Part shown: piece by piece, positions 35,168 through 44,390 of the stretch
How positions within the stretch are numbered: the stretch's first letter is position 1
Layout of the letters: the number at the start of each line of letters is the position of its first letter
Assembly: GCA_963695985.1 (NCBI GenBank)
Contig: CAVOIC010000003.1
Coordinates: forward strand, 124,001-188,000
DNA: 64,000 bases
Direction: 5' to 3'
Origin: DATBVX01 sp963695985
GTDB taxonomy: Bacteria; Pseudomonadota; Gammaproteobacteria; Steroidobacterales; Steroidobacteraceae
Translations under genes and position numbers: made by a program
Notes under the pieces: model-generated
What the model saw: the letters and a program-made list of their open reading frames with translations, nothing else
Databases searched by the model: none
Told to the model about the DNA's origin: nothing

Positions 35168-36220
35168 ATGTCACTCGGACCCTTGATGATCGACATCCGC
35201 GGCCAGGAGCTCGAAGCCGCGGACCGCGAGCTGCTCCGGCACCCGGCCGTGGGTGGACTGGTGCTGTTTTCGCGCAACTATTCCAGCCCCGAACAGGTCG
35301 CGCGGCTGGCGGCCGATCTGCATGCGCTGCGGGACCCGCCCCTCATCGTCACGGTCGATCACGAGGGCGGCCGGGTGCAGCGCTTTCGCAAGTCGTTTTC
35401 AGCGCTGCCGCCAGCGCGGTTTCTCGGTCATCAATACGACCTCGATGCCGAGACCGGCACCGACCTGGCGCGACAGTGCGGCTGGCTGCTGGCGGCCGAA
35501 CTGCGCGCAGTCGACGTGGACTTGAGTTTCGCGCCGGTGGTGGATCTGGACTATGCCGTGAGCGAGATCATCGGCGATCGCGCCCTGCACCGCGATCCCG
35601 AGGTCGTGGCCAGTCTCGCGCTTGCCTTCATGAGCGGCATGCGGGAAGCAGGCATGGTCTCAGTGGCCAAACACTTTCCGGGTCATGGCGCGGTGGTGGC
35701 GGATTCGCATGTGGCTGTGCCCACGGATCGACGCGAGCTGATCGACCTCGACGGCGAGCTGTTGCCGTATCGGCGCCTGATCGCAAACGGCATCTCCGGC
35801 GTGATGGCGGCGCACGTCGTTTTTCCGGCCGTCGACACGCTTCCAGCCAGTCTGTCCAAGCGCTGGATCACGTCGATCCTGCGCGGCGAGCTGGGCTTTC
35901 ACGGCGTCATCTTTGCCGATGACCTGAGCATGGCCGGCGCGGCGGTGGCCGGGAACATGCTGGAGCGCGCGCACCTGGCGCTGGCCGCGGGCTGCGATGT
36001 ACTGCCCGTGTGCAATGATCGACCCGCGGCGGAGCGGCTCATCGAGCAGCTCGGTGACGTCAGCGATCCGGCGCGCCAGGCGCGCCTCGTGCGCCTACAC
36101 GGGCGTGCCGCGCCCGACCGCAAGGGCTTGCTGGCATCTGCGCGCTGGCAGGACGTCAACCAGCGGCTGCGCCGCAGCTTCGAGCCCCCGCAACTGAGTC
36201 TCGAGGCGGGTAGCGCATGA
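35168..36220 (+). CDS. nagZ: Beta-N-acetylhexosaminidase NagZ
   Basis: NagZ removes N-acetylglucosamine from anhydromuropeptides in the cytoplasm during peptidoglycan recycling, and its product can signal to beta-lactamase regulators. The 350-aa GH3 protein shows VTVDHEGGRVQRF and the catalytic KHFPGHGAVVADSH loop. Start ATG 35168 gives MSLGPLMIDI. Its stop overlaps the start of the PAS-GGDEF gene by 4 nt (36217-36220), so the two are probably translated together. Confidence 0.96.
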   Translation: MSLGPLMIDIRGQELEAADRELLRHPAVGGLVLFSRNYSSPEQVARLAADLHALRDPPLIVTVDHEGGRVQRFRKSFSALPPARFLGHQYDLDAETGTDLARQCGWLLAAELRAVDVDLSFAPVVDLDYAVSEIIGDRALHRDPEVVASLALAFMSGMREAGMVSVAKHFPGHGAVVADSHVAVPTDRRELIDLDGELLPYRRLIANGISGVMAAHVVFPAVDTLPASLSKRWITSILRGELGFHGVIFADDLSMAGAAVAGNMLERAHLALAAGCDVLPVCNDRPAAERLIEQLGDVSDPARQARLVRLHGRAAPDRKGLLASARWQDVNQRLRRSFEPPQLSLEAGSA

Positions 36221-37176
36221 GCAACTCTCTCTCCATCGAGTTGCTGCAGAAGCTGGTGCAGATGAGCCCGGACGGCATCGCCGTGTGTGAGAAGGGCACC
36301 GACGGCTGGCCGGTCGTGTTCGTCAATGATGCCTTCGAGCGGCTGACCGGGTACAAGGCTGCGGAACTGCAGGGCCGCGACCTGCGACTGCTGCAGGCTG
36401 AGGACCGGGAGCAGGAGACGCGCCAGCGCATTCGCCAGGCGCTGGCCGACGGGGCCACCTGCCGCGTGCTGATGCGCAACTATCGCAGCGACGGCACGCG
36501 CTTCTGGAATGAAATGACGCTGGTGCCGATGAAGGACGGCCGCGGTGAGATCACCCATTGTGTGGGTTTTCATCGCGACGCGAGCGAACGCATGCGGATC
36601 GATAATCGGGGGACGCTGCCGCGCGAAAACGGCAGCCCTGCAGCCGGCGCCGGGGCGGCTTTCAGCGTCGCGCGCGACGACCGCCTGACGGGGTTGCACA
36701 ATCGTGTCTATTTCGAAGAACTGCTGCGACGCGACTGGGCCATCGCACAGCGCGATGCCCGGCGGCTGGCGCTGCTGATCTTCGATATCGATGCACTCGG
36801 GGCGTACAACGACACTTTTGGACGCACCGCCGGCGATTCGTGCATCAAGCGCGTCGGGCGCGCCATCTCCGGATGTCTTAGACGCAGCAGCGATCTGATG
36901 GCGCGCTGGGACGGCGGGACGATCGTGACGCTGGTGCAGGGCATGAACGTCGAACAGGCATTGCCCTTCGCCGACATCATCTGCGACCGCGTGCGTGAGC
37001 AACGCATCCACCACCCCCGTTCACCTGTGGAGCGCTACGTCACAGTGAGCTGTGGTGCCGCGAGCATCGTGCCCGGGACGGATACTGCGCCGGAACTGTT
37101 GATCGAGCGTGCGCGGGCGGCGCTGCGGGTCGCCAAGTCGGGCGGCCGCAACCGCGTTGCCGTCTCGGCCAAATAA
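36217..37176 (+). CDS. PAS (LOV-like, cysteine lost) plus degenerate GGDEF protein
   Basis: A 319-aa cytoplasmic protein. Residues about 10-125 form a PAS domain with strong LOV character (VNDAFERLTGYKAAELQGRD and later NYRSDGTRFWNEMTLVP). In LOV photoreceptors the flavin-reactive cysteine is in GRNCRFLQ; here the aligned stretch is GRDLRLLQ (53-60), so Leu56 replaces the cysteine. A linker (130-148) leads to a GGDEF fold (about 153-315) with DRLTGLHNRVYFEELL and FDIDALGAYNDTFG. The active-site GGDEF is replaced by DGGTI (232-236), so cyclase activity is unlikely. The RxxD inhibitory site (R223-D226, five residues before) remains, so c-di-GMP binding is possible. It may be a sensor or receptor rather than an enzyme. 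Confidence 0.87.
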   Translation: MSNSLSIELLQKLVQMSPDGIAVCEKGTDGWPVVFVNDAFERLTGYKAAELQGRDLRLLQAEDREQETRQRIRQALADGATCRVLMRNYRSDGTRFWNEMTLVPMKDGRGEITHCVGFHRDASERMRIDNRGTLPRENGSPAAGAGAAFSVARDDRLTGLHNRVYFEELLRRDWAIAQRDARRLALLIFDIDALGAYNDTFGRTAGDSCIKRVGRAISGCLRRSSDLMARWDGGTIVTLVQGMNVEQALPFADIICDRVREQRIHHPRSPVERYVTVSCGAASIVPGTDTAPELLIERARAALRVAKSGGRNRVAVSAK

Positions 37177-37821
37177 TCAACGCGCGCCGGACACGGGCGC
37201 CACCATTGCGATCACGCCGAAGGCCGGATGATCGAAGTAGTGGCGCTCGAAATTCCTTACGCGCCGCACCTGGTTGAGGGTGAACGTCACGCGCTCGGTC
37301 GGAGCGGTCGTCCCCACGAGCGTTCCGGGCGGATCGGCAGGCGTGTAGGCCAGGCTGAGGCGCAGATACAGATATCGCCCGCGCTCGACAGCGACGCTGC
37401 CCGCCACGGCTGAATTTCCCAACCCGAGTTGCGAAAGGTCCGCCGTGACGCCAGAGCCTCGCGGCACCGCGGTTTGCGTCCAGCCGATGTGGCCCAGCAC
37501 TTCATAGGCGTGACTACGCTCGAGGCTTGACTCGATTCCGCTGAGTTTGAAGAGCGCGGAAGACATCGCCTTCGCATCCAGCGTGCCCGCACTCGAGGGC
37601 GCTGGCGTGTCCTGTGCCGCGTCGCTGTCCGGCGCAGGCGTGCCTGTATTCAGCGCGGCGGCTGCTTGCGTACGCCAATCCTCGGCGACGCCGAGCGGCG
37701 CGGTCGGGCGGAAGATGATGAGCTCGACACTGTATAAGGTCTCCGGCTGACGCGTGGGCTCCTCAGCAGCGGCGCTCAGCGCAACGACGGCGATCAGGCA
37801 CGCGACGAGTGATCTGGCCAT
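37177..37821 (-). CDS. CsiV-like secreted peptidoglycan-associated protein
   Basis: A 214-aa protein with a signal peptide (LVACLIAVVALSAAAEE). The mature start YSVELIIFRPT and the C-terminal part with FTLNQVRRVRNFERHYFDHPAFGVIAMV match the CsiV family, first described in Acinetobacter as a peptidoglycan-binding partner of a cell division amidase system. A low-complexity Ala/Pro/Asp/Thr stretch lies in the middle. It sits just after mfd on the same strand, the usual position. Its stop abuts the stop of the PAS-GGDEF gene with no base between. Confidence 0.75.
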   Translation of the reverse strand: MARSLVACLIAVVALSAAAEEPTRQPETLYSVELIIFRPTAPLGVAEDWRTQAAAALNTGTPAPDSDAAQDTPAPSSAGTLDAKAMSSALFKLSGIESSLERSHAYEVLGHIGWTQTAVPRGSGVTADLSQLGLGNSAVAGSVAVERGRYLYLRLSLAYTPADPPGTLVGTTAPTERVTFTLNQVRRVRNFERHYFDHPAFGVIAMVAPVSGAR

Positions 37822-37830
37822 GCGCAGAGT

Positions 37831-40800
37831 CTACATTGAAGCGGAGCGAGTCGCGGTCCGGGCAGCTGCCGGTCCGGCGGCCGCCAGCGCCTCGATCAGT
37901 TCAGCGGTACGAGTGAGGCGCTCGGCGTCGGCGTCGGCACGCCATGCGAAGCGCAGCTTAAGTGGGCCGTCGAGCCGATAGGTGCGAGGTTGCGACTGCA
38001 CCAGGCGTATGACCGTCTGGGGCTCGATCGCGTTGCCTTCGTTGAAGAGTACGTAGCCACCGGGTGCTCCCGCATCGATCTTGGCGATGCCGAGCTGCCG
38101 GGCACGCAGCTTAAGCTGGGCAATGCGGTACAGGTTGCGCCCGGCTTCGGGCAGCGGGCCGAAGCGGTCGATCATTTCCACCTGCAGATCATCCAGTGCC
38201 TGGTTGTCGGGTGCGCCCGAGATGCGCTTGTAGAGCGTGAGCCGCAGGTGCACGTCGGATACGTAGTGCTCGGGCAACAATGCCGGCAGGCGCAACTCGA
38301 TCTCGGGACCGGCGCGCATTCCCTTTTCCAGGTCTGGCTCGGCGCCGGCCTTGAGCGACCGCACGGCGCGGTCGAGCAGCTCCATGTAGAGACTAAAGCC
38401 GACTTCCTGAATCTGGCCGCTCTGTTCCTCGCCCAGCAGCTCACCAGCACCTCGAATCTCGAGGTCATGGGTCGCGAGCGTGAAGCCAGCGCCGAGATCC
38501 TCGAGTGACTCGATCGCCTCCAGCCGTTTCGCCGCATCGCCGCTCATTGCCGGGCGGGGCGGAGTGATCAGGTAGGCGTACGCACGATGATGGGAGCGAC
38601 CGACTCGGCCGCGCAGCTGATGCAGCTGCGCCAGGCCGAACCGGTCCGCGCGCTCGATGATGATGGTGTTCGCGGTGGGAACGTCGATGCCGCTCTCGAT
38701 AATGGTCGTACAGACCAGCAGGTTGAAGCGGCGATGATAGAAGTCGAGCATGAGCTGTTCGAGATCGCGCTCGCGCATCCGGCCGTGGCCCACGCGCACG
38801 CCGGCTTCCGGGACCAGAGTACGAATCTCCTCTGCGCGGCGCTCGATGGACTCGATGCTGTTGTGCACGAAATAGATCTGGCCGCCACGGCGGATCTCGC
38901 GCAGGCAGGCTTCGCGCGCCTGCGGGCCGTTCCACTCGCTGACGAAGGTCTGTATCGCAAGCCGCTCGGCCGGCGGTGTGGTGATCAGGGATAGATCCCG
39001 CAGACCGCCCATCGCCATGTTGAGCGTGCGCGGAATCGGCGTGGCAGTCATAGTGAGCACGTCGACCTCGGCGCGCAGCGCCTTCAACCGTTCCTTGTCG
39101 CGCACCCCGAAGCGGTGTTCCTCGTCGATAATCACGAGGCCGAGCTGTTTGAACTCGACGTGGGCATGCAGCAGGCGATGGGTCGCGATCACGATGTCTA
39201 CCGTGCCGGCAGCGATCCCCGCAACGGTCGCCGCGCTCTCGCGACCGGAGCGAAAGCGCGACAGCATCTCGATACGCACCGGCCAGTCTGCAAAGCGGTC
39301 GGTAAAGGTTTGCTGATGTTGCTGAGCGAGGAGCGTGGTCGGCACCAGGACCGCGACCTGCCGTCCCGCCTGCACCGCCACGAATGCGGCGCGCAGCGCG
39401 ACCTCTGTCTTGCCGAAGCCGACATCGCCGCACACGACGCGATCCATGGGGCGATCGGACTGCAGATCGGCAATGACCTGCTCGATCGTCTGCTCCTGGT
39501 CGGGCGTCTCTTCGAATGGAAAGCCGGCGGCAAATGCGCGGTACTCAGCTTCGCCAACCTTGAGGCTTGCGCCGTGCCGGGCGGCGCGGCGCGAATATAG
39601 GTCGAGAAGCTCCGCCGCGACGTCCCGGATCCGCTGAGCCGCCTTGCGCCGCGCCTTCAGCCACTGATCGGTACCGAGCTTGTGCAGCGGCGCGGTCTCA
39701 GGCGTCGCTCCGGTGTAGCGGTTGACACGTTCGAGCGCGTGCACCGGCACGTACAGCCGGTCGCCGTCAGCGTACTCGAGCGCCAGGAACTCACCACGCT
39801 GGCCGGCAATTTCCATGGTCATGAGACCGTGGTAGCGACCGACGCCGTAGTCGTCGTGGACCACGGGCGCACCCAGGCGCAGGTCCGTGAGCTCGCGCAG
39901 CAGCGTCGCCGGATCGCGTTCGGCGCGCCGACGGCGCCGCGCCTGCTGAGCACGCTCACCATAGATCTGCTCTTCGGTGATGAGTGCCAGCGACGGGTCT
40001 TCCAGCAGCAATGCGCCGGCAGAGGGCGAAACGGTGAGGCCGACGCGGGCCGTGCCGGCCAGGAACGCGTGCCAGTCCTCGAATTGCGTCGCCTCGATGC
40101 CACGCCCGCGCAGTAGCTCGAGCAGGATCTCACGCCGCCCAGCCGACTCGGCCGCGAGCAGTGCCCGTCCCGCGAAACCTGCAAGAAAATTCTGCAACGC
40201 GGCCCCCGGATCCTCCGCCTGGCGGGCGAGCCGCAGCGTCGGTGGCAGCCGCGACGGAAAATTCATGTCGGCAGCGCCATCGCCTTCGACCTTGTGCGGT
40301 GACACCGCGATGCGACGGGTGGCTCCCACCCGGGCGAGGACCTCTTCCGGCTGCAGAAAGATTTCGTGTGGCGCGAGCACCGGGCGTTCAACATCGTGGC
40401 GCCGCTGCTCGTAGCGCTCGAGGATTTCGTTCCACAGTAGTCCCGCGCGCGCGCCCGTGTCGGCGGTATCGATGAGCACTGTGCCGCGCGGGAGGTAGTC
40501 GAACAGCGACTCGAGCTGGTCGTAGAACAATGGCAAGTAGTATTCGATCCCGGCCGGCGCGATGCTGTCACTGACCTGCCGATACACGGCCGAGCGGTTC
40601 GGATCGCCTTCAAAGCGAACCCGGTAGCGGCCGCGAAATTCGCGCACACCCTGCGCATCGAGCGGGTACTCGCGCGCGGGCAGCAGGCGCAGGCGCTCGT
40701 ACTGGCCCGTCGAACGCTGCGTTTCCGGATCGAAGATCCGGATCGAGTCGATCCGGTCATCGAAGAGGTCGATGCGTACGGGGCGCTCGCTGCCCATCGG

Positions 40801-41316
40801 GTAGATGTCGAGCAGTGACCCACGCACGGCGAACTCGCCATGGCTCGTGACTTGCCCGACGTGTGCGTAGCCGGCCGCGATCAGCCGGTCACGGAATGAC
40901 GCCAGGTCGAGCCTGTCGCCAGTCGTGAGGTCGAGCACGTGGCCGTCGATCCATTGCCGCGGCGGCAGCCGCTGCAGGAGTGTCGCAAGGGCCACGAGCA
41001 CCACCCCGCGTGCGAGCTGCGGCAGGCCATGCAGTGTCGCCAGGCGCTGCGAGACGATATCCGGATGAGGTGCAAACAGGTCGTACGGCAGGGTTTCCCA
41101 GTCAGGGAACAGCTGCACTGGCAGATCGCGCGGCGCAAAGACGGCGATTTCGCCCTGCAGGCGCTCGGCCTCACGGGCGCCCGCGGCGATCACCAGCAGT
41201 GGACAGTCGGATCGCTGCGCCGCTTCGGCAATCGCGAGCGCGGTTGCTGCGCCGTGCAGCTGTCCCCACCGCAGCTGTGCGGGAGCCGATGACGGCAAAG
41301 GTGGATTCAGGAACAT
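37831..41316 (-). CDS. mfd: Transcription-repair coupling factor Mfd
   Basis: Mfd removes RNA polymerase stalled at DNA damage and recruits UvrA. The 1161-aa product has the UvrB-like N-terminal domains, the RNA polymerase-interacting domain (about 480-560, LRLGAPVVHDDYGVGRY), the Walker A GDVGFGKTEVALRAAF, the DEEH box of VIIDEEHRFGVRDKERLK, and the translocation motif segment LRDLSLITTPPAERL. Length is typical. The csiV-like gene follows 9 bp downstream. Confidence 0.97.
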   Translation of the reverse strand: MFLNPPLPSSAPAQLRWGQLHGAATALAIAEAAQRSDCPLLVIAAGAREAERLQGEIAVFAPRDLPVQLFPDWETLPYDLFAPHPDIVSQRLATLHGLPQLARGVVLVALATLLQRLPPRQWIDGHVLDLTTGDRLDLASFRDRLIAAGYAHVGQVTSHGEFAVRGSLLDIYPMGSERPVRIDLFDDRIDSIRIFDPETQRSTGQYERLRLLPAREYPLDAQGVREFRGRYRVRFEGDPNRSAVYRQVSDSIAPAGIEYYLPLFYDQLESLFDYLPRGTVLIDTADTGARAGLLWNEILERYEQRRHDVERPVLAPHEIFLQPEEVLARVGATRRIAVSPHKVEGDGAADMNFPSRLPPTLRLARQAEDPGAALQNFLAGFAGRALLAAESAGRREILLELLRGRGIEATQFEDWHAFLAGTARVGLTVSPSAGALLLEDPSLALITEEQIYGERAQQARRRRRAERDPATLLRELTDLRLGAPVVHDDYGVGRYHGLMTMEIAGQRGEFLALEYADGDRLYVPVHALERVNRYTGATPETAPLHKLGTDQWLKARRKAAQRIRDVAAELLDLYSRRAARHGASLKVGEAEYRAFAAGFPFEETPDQEQTIEQVIADLQSDRPMDRVVCGDVGFGKTEVALRAAFVAVQAGRQVAVLVPTTLLAQQHQQTFTDRFADWPVRIEMLSRFRSGRESAATVAGIAAGTVDIVIATHRLLHAHVEFKQLGLVIIDEEHRFGVRDKERLKALRAEVDVLTMTATPIPRTLNMAMGGLRDLSLITTPPAERLAIQTFVSEWNGPQAREACLREIRRGGQIYFVHNSIESIERRAEEIRTLVPEAGVRVGHGRMRERDLEQLMLDFYHRRFNLLVCTTIIESGIDVPTANTIIIERADRFGLAQLHQLRGRVGRSHHRAYAYLITPPRPAMSGDAAKRLEAIESLEDLGAGFTLATHDLEIRGAGELLGEEQSGQIQEVGFSLYMELLDRAVRSLKAGAEPDLEKGMRAGPEIELRLPALLPEHYVSDVHLRLTLYKRISGAPDNQALDDLQVEMIDRFGPLPEAGRNLYRIAQLKLRARQLGIAKIDAGAPGGYVLFNEGNAIEPQTVIRLVQSQPRTYRLDGPLKLRFAWRADADAERLTRTAELIEALAAAGPAAARTATRSASM

Positions 41317-41422
41317 CGCAGCCAGGCGCCGGGCGCCGTGAATTTGAAGGCGCGCCAGCTTACAGGGACGCCATGCCGCCGCAACTGTGAGTTGGGCGGA
41401 TCAGGATAGGGGAACGCGGGCC

Positions 41423-41455
41423 ATGGGCGCCGCCGCGAAAGCGGCGGGCACCCAT
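41423..41455 (-). terminator. GC-rich hairpin with GAAA loop
   Basis: A 7-bp stem CCGCCGC/GCGGCGG closes on a GAAA tetraloop at 41430-41447, extended by ATGGG/CCCAT with a bulge and mismatch (41423-41455). It begins 5 bp beyond the stop of the minus-strand gene at 41460. No T-run follows, so it could be a terminator without a U-tract or an mRNA 3'-end stabiliser. Confidence 0.4.
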
Positions 41456-41459
41456 TCGA

Positions 41460-41744
41460 TCAGGAGCCGCTCACCACCGCGTGAATGACGTACTGATGCT
41501 CGAAGTAGACGCTGAAGCCGGCGTAGTCCCAACGCGTGATCGGTGGTTGCCCGACCGTGTTGTGCCGGGTGGCCGGCTGGCCGAATTTCGCTTCGACAGC
41601 GGTCATCGACATGCCGCGGTTCGGGTGTGGAACGGTGGTCTCGCGTACGGCTATGCCGTCACCGACCACGATAGTCTCCGCGGTCGCAGCGCCGGCGAGC
41701 GCCGTTGCGGCCAGGGCGGCGGCGGCCAGTACTCCACGTTTCAT
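41460..41744 (-). CDS. Small secreted protein of unknown function
   Basis: A 94-aa protein with a cleavable signal peptide (LAAAALAATALAGAATAE). The mature part contains MSMTAVEAKFGQP, which recalls the small BamE/SmpA-like fold where a helix with xFGxP precedes a beta hairpin, then PPITRWDYAGFSVYFEHQYV. I do not recognise a named family with certainty. It is transcribed away from lolC and upstream of mfd, with a hairpin after its stop. Probably periplasmic. Confidence 0.7.
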   Translation of the reverse strand: MKRGVLAAAALAATALAGAATAETIVVGDGIAVRETTVPHPNRGMSMTAVEAKFGQPATRHNTVGQPPITRWDYAGFSVYFEHQYVIHAVVSGS

Positions 41745-41838
41745 GAGTCACTCCCTGGATTGAAGCCCGGCGCGACTATAGCAACCTGCAGAAGCACCCG
41801 GAACATTCGAACGCAAGCATTTAAGCGACAATGAGTTT

Positions 41839-41868
41839 TTGTGTGACGGGTGTCTCATATGCTGTAAT
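41839..41868 (+). promoter_or_regulatory. Putative promoter for lolC
   Basis: TTGTGT (41839-41844), 18 bases, TGTAAT (41863-41868), then the lolC ATG at 41899. It lies in the AT-richer part of the divergent gap between the small secreted gene and lolC. Confidence 0.35.
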
Positions 41869-41898
41869 CGGCGCACCGCCAGCCGCTGCTGCTACCGC

Positions 41899-43143
41899 AT
41901 GTCGCTCCCCCTGCCGCTCTTCATTGGACTGCGCTACGTGCGTGCGCGCAGCAGCCAGTTCTTTGTCTCCTTCATCAGCTGGGTGTCGATGCTGGGGATC
42001 TGCCTCGGGGTTGCTGCACTGATCACAATTCTCTCGGTGATGAACGGTTTCGAGGACGAGTTGCGCACGCGACTCCTCAGCCTGGCCGCGCACGCGAAGC
42101 TCTCGGGCAATCCTGCGGCCCTGGCGCAATGGCCGCAGCTGGCCGAGCGGGCCCGCACGGTCAAAGGCGTGGTCGGCGCAGCGCCGTATGCCGAATTACA
42201 CGGCCTGCTGGCTCATGAGCCCGAGCTGCAGCCGGCCCTCATACGGGGCATCGATCCGGTGACGGAAGCTTCGGTGTCGACCATTGCACGGTCGATGGTC
42301 GCCGGCGAACTGGCCTCGCTACAGCCAGGTACCCGCCACGTAGTACTCGGGCGCGTGCTGGCGTACCAGTTATCGGTGTCGATCGGTGACAGCGTCACGC
42401 TCATGGTGCCGGTGGCGAGTGCTAACGGCGAGCTTACGCCGCGCATCCAACGCTTCATGGTATCCGGCCTGTTCGAGGTGGGACTGCAGGATCACGACAG
42501 CGTGCTGGCGCTGGTCAGTCTGGATGATGCACTGGCGTTGCAGGGACAAACTTCGGCGCCCACCGGCCTGCGGCTGCGCTTCGCCGATGTGTTCGCGGCT
42601 CCGCGCCTCGCGCGGGAGGCCGCCGGGGTCTTGGGTGGTGGTTTCACCGTCAGCGACTGGACGCAGGAGAACGCCAGCTACTTCCGCGCGATCCGTATCG
42701 AGAAGACGATGATGACGCTGATCCTGCTGCTGATCGTCGCCGTCGCCGCGTTCAACATCGTCGCGGCGCTGGTCATGGTCGTGACGGACAAGCGTACCGA
42801 CATCGCGATCCTGCGTACGCTCGGGCTCAGCCCGGGCGCAGTCGTGGGCATCTTCGTCACTCAGGGTGTCGTGATCGGCTGGCTCGGCGCGGCGCTCGGC
42901 ATCGTCTCGGGCGCTCTCCTGGCCCTCAACGTGGGCACGATTGCACCCTGGCTCGAGCACACCTTCGGCTTTCAGATCATGGACGCGGACGTCTACTACA
43001 TCACGCAGATACCGTCCGACCTGCAGATCGCCGACGTTGTGATCATCGGCACGATCGCGTTCATGCTGACAGTGCTCGCGACGTTGTATCCCGCGCGGCG
43101 CGCAGCCCGCACCGAGCCGGCCGAAGCGCTGCGGTACGAGTGA
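41899..43143 (+). CDS. lolC: Lipoprotein-releasing transporter permease LolC
   Basis: LolC is a permease of the LolCDE ABC transporter, which detaches outer-membrane lipoproteins from the inner membrane. From ATG 41899 (MSLPLPLFIGLRYVRA) it has 414 aa with an N-terminal helix, a periplasmic domain and three C-terminal helices. Typical is SWVSMLGICLGVAALITILSVMNGF. LolC and LolE are paralogues, so which is C and which is E is by order. The upstream in-frame start at 41839 adds residues without family match. Its stop overlaps lolE by 4 nt. Confidence 0.93.
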   Translation: MSLPLPLFIGLRYVRARSSQFFVSFISWVSMLGICLGVAALITILSVMNGFEDELRTRLLSLAAHAKLSGNPAALAQWPQLAERARTVKGVVGAAPYAELHGLLAHEPELQPALIRGIDPVTEASVSTIARSMVAGELASLQPGTRHVVLGRVLAYQLSVSIGDSVTLMVPVASANGELTPRIQRFMVSGLFEVGLQDHDSVLALVSLDDALALQGQTSAPTGLRLRFADVFAAPRLAREAAGVLGGGFTVSDWTQENASYFRAIRIEKTMMTLILLLIVAVAAFNIVAALVMVVTDKRTDIAILRTLGLSPGAVVGIFVTQGVVIGWLGAALGIVSGALLALNVGTIAPWLEHTFGFQIMDADVYYITQIPSDLQIADVVIIGTIAFMLTVLATLYPARRAARTEPAEALRYE

Positions 43144-44390
43144 TGTTCGCCAGCTACGAGTGGTACGTGGGCTCACGTTACCTGCGGTCCGGACACCGCA
43201 ATCGCTTCATCTCCTTCATCTCGCTGATCTCGATCGCGGGCCTGGTGCTGGGGGTCTGGGCGCTGATCGTGGTGCTGTCGGTAATGAACGGGTTCGAACA
43301 CGAACTGCGCAATCGCATCCTGAGCATGACCTCGCATGCCAGCATCATGGGCCTGCAGGGGCGGCTCGAGCCGTGGCGAGAGATCCGCGAGCGAGTGGAA
43401 AAGATGCCGGCCGTCGTGGCGGCTGCACCCTATGTCGAGGATCAGGGCATGCTGGTCAATGGCGCGCGCGTGAGCGGCGCGCTGATCCGTGGCATCGTGC
43501 CCGCGGAGGAACGGCGCGTCGGCAGCCTCGGTGCCCGCATGACCGCCGGAACGCTCGATGACCTGGTTCCCGGCCGTTACCACATCGTGCTGGGCTCGGC
43601 GCTGGCACAGGAGCTTGCAATCAAGGTCGGAGACTCGGTCATCGTAGTAGTAGCGCAGGGTAATGCCACGCCCATCGGTGTGCTGCCGCGCATGCGGCGC
43701 TTCACCGTGAGCGGCATCTTTTCCGCCGGCATGTATGAATTCGACCGCGGGCTGGCGCTGGTCTCGATGCAGGACGCCGCGCGCCTGTATCGTCTGGGCG
43801 ATGCGGTCACGGGCGTACGGCTCAGTCTCAAGGATCTGTTTCGCGCTCCGGTGATCGTGCGCGAAGTCGCCGTCGCGCTGGGTGGTGGGTTCTTCGTCAG
43901 CGACTGGACGCGCAAGCACGCCAACTTCTTCCGCTCGATCGAGATCACCAAGGGCATGCTGTTCGTGATCCTGTCGCTGATCATCGGCGTGGCTGCCTTC
44001 AACATCGTCTCGACCCTCGTGATGGTGGTGAAGGAGAAGCAATCCGATATCGCGATCCTGCGCACGCTGGGCTCGACACCGCGCAGCATCCTCGCCATCT
44101 TTATCGTGCAGGGAGCCAGCATCGGCCTCATCGGTACAATCGTCGGCGTGGCTCTCGGCGTTCTGACTTCGACATACCTGGAGAGCCTGGTACACGGGCT
44201 GGAGCGGTTACTGCATACCCAGTTCCTCGACGCTAGCGTGTACTTCATGAGCGATCTGCCGGCGCTGGTAGAAGCGGAGGACGTGCTGCGGATCGCCGGG
44301 ACGGCGTTCGTGCTGTGTTGCCTCTCGACGTTGTATCCGGCCTGGCGCGCCGCGCGTACCCAGCCGGCTGAGGCGCTGCGCCATGAATGA
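43140..44390 (+). CDS. lolE: Lipoprotein-releasing transporter permease LolE
   Basis: The partner permease of LolC, 416 aa with the same layout of one N-terminal and three C-terminal membrane helices around a periplasmic domain. It shares VLSVMNGFEHELRNRIL with LolC. GTG 43140 overlaps lolC; ATG 43143 is an equally good start. The two separate permeases distinguish this lineage from those with a single LolF. It overlaps lolD by 8 nt. Confidence 0.93.
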   Translation: MMFASYEWYVGSRYLRSGHRNRFISFISLISIAGLVLGVWALIVVLSVMNGFEHELRNRILSMTSHASIMGLQGRLEPWREIRERVEKMPAVVAAAPYVEDQGMLVNGARVSGALIRGIVPAEERRVGSLGARMTAGTLDDLVPGRYHIVLGSALAQELAIKVGDSVIVVVAQGNATPIGVLPRMRRFTVSGIFSAGMYEFDRGLALVSMQDAARLYRLGDAVTGVRLSLKDLFRAPVIVREVAVALGGGFFVSDWTRKHANFFRSIEITKGMLFVILSLIIGVAAFNIVSTLVMVVKEKQSDIAILRTLGSTPRSILAIFIVQGASIGLIGTIVGVALGVLTSTYLESLVHGLERLLHTQFLDASVYFMSDLPALVEAEDVLRIAGTAFVLCCLSTLYPAWRAARTQPAEALRHE

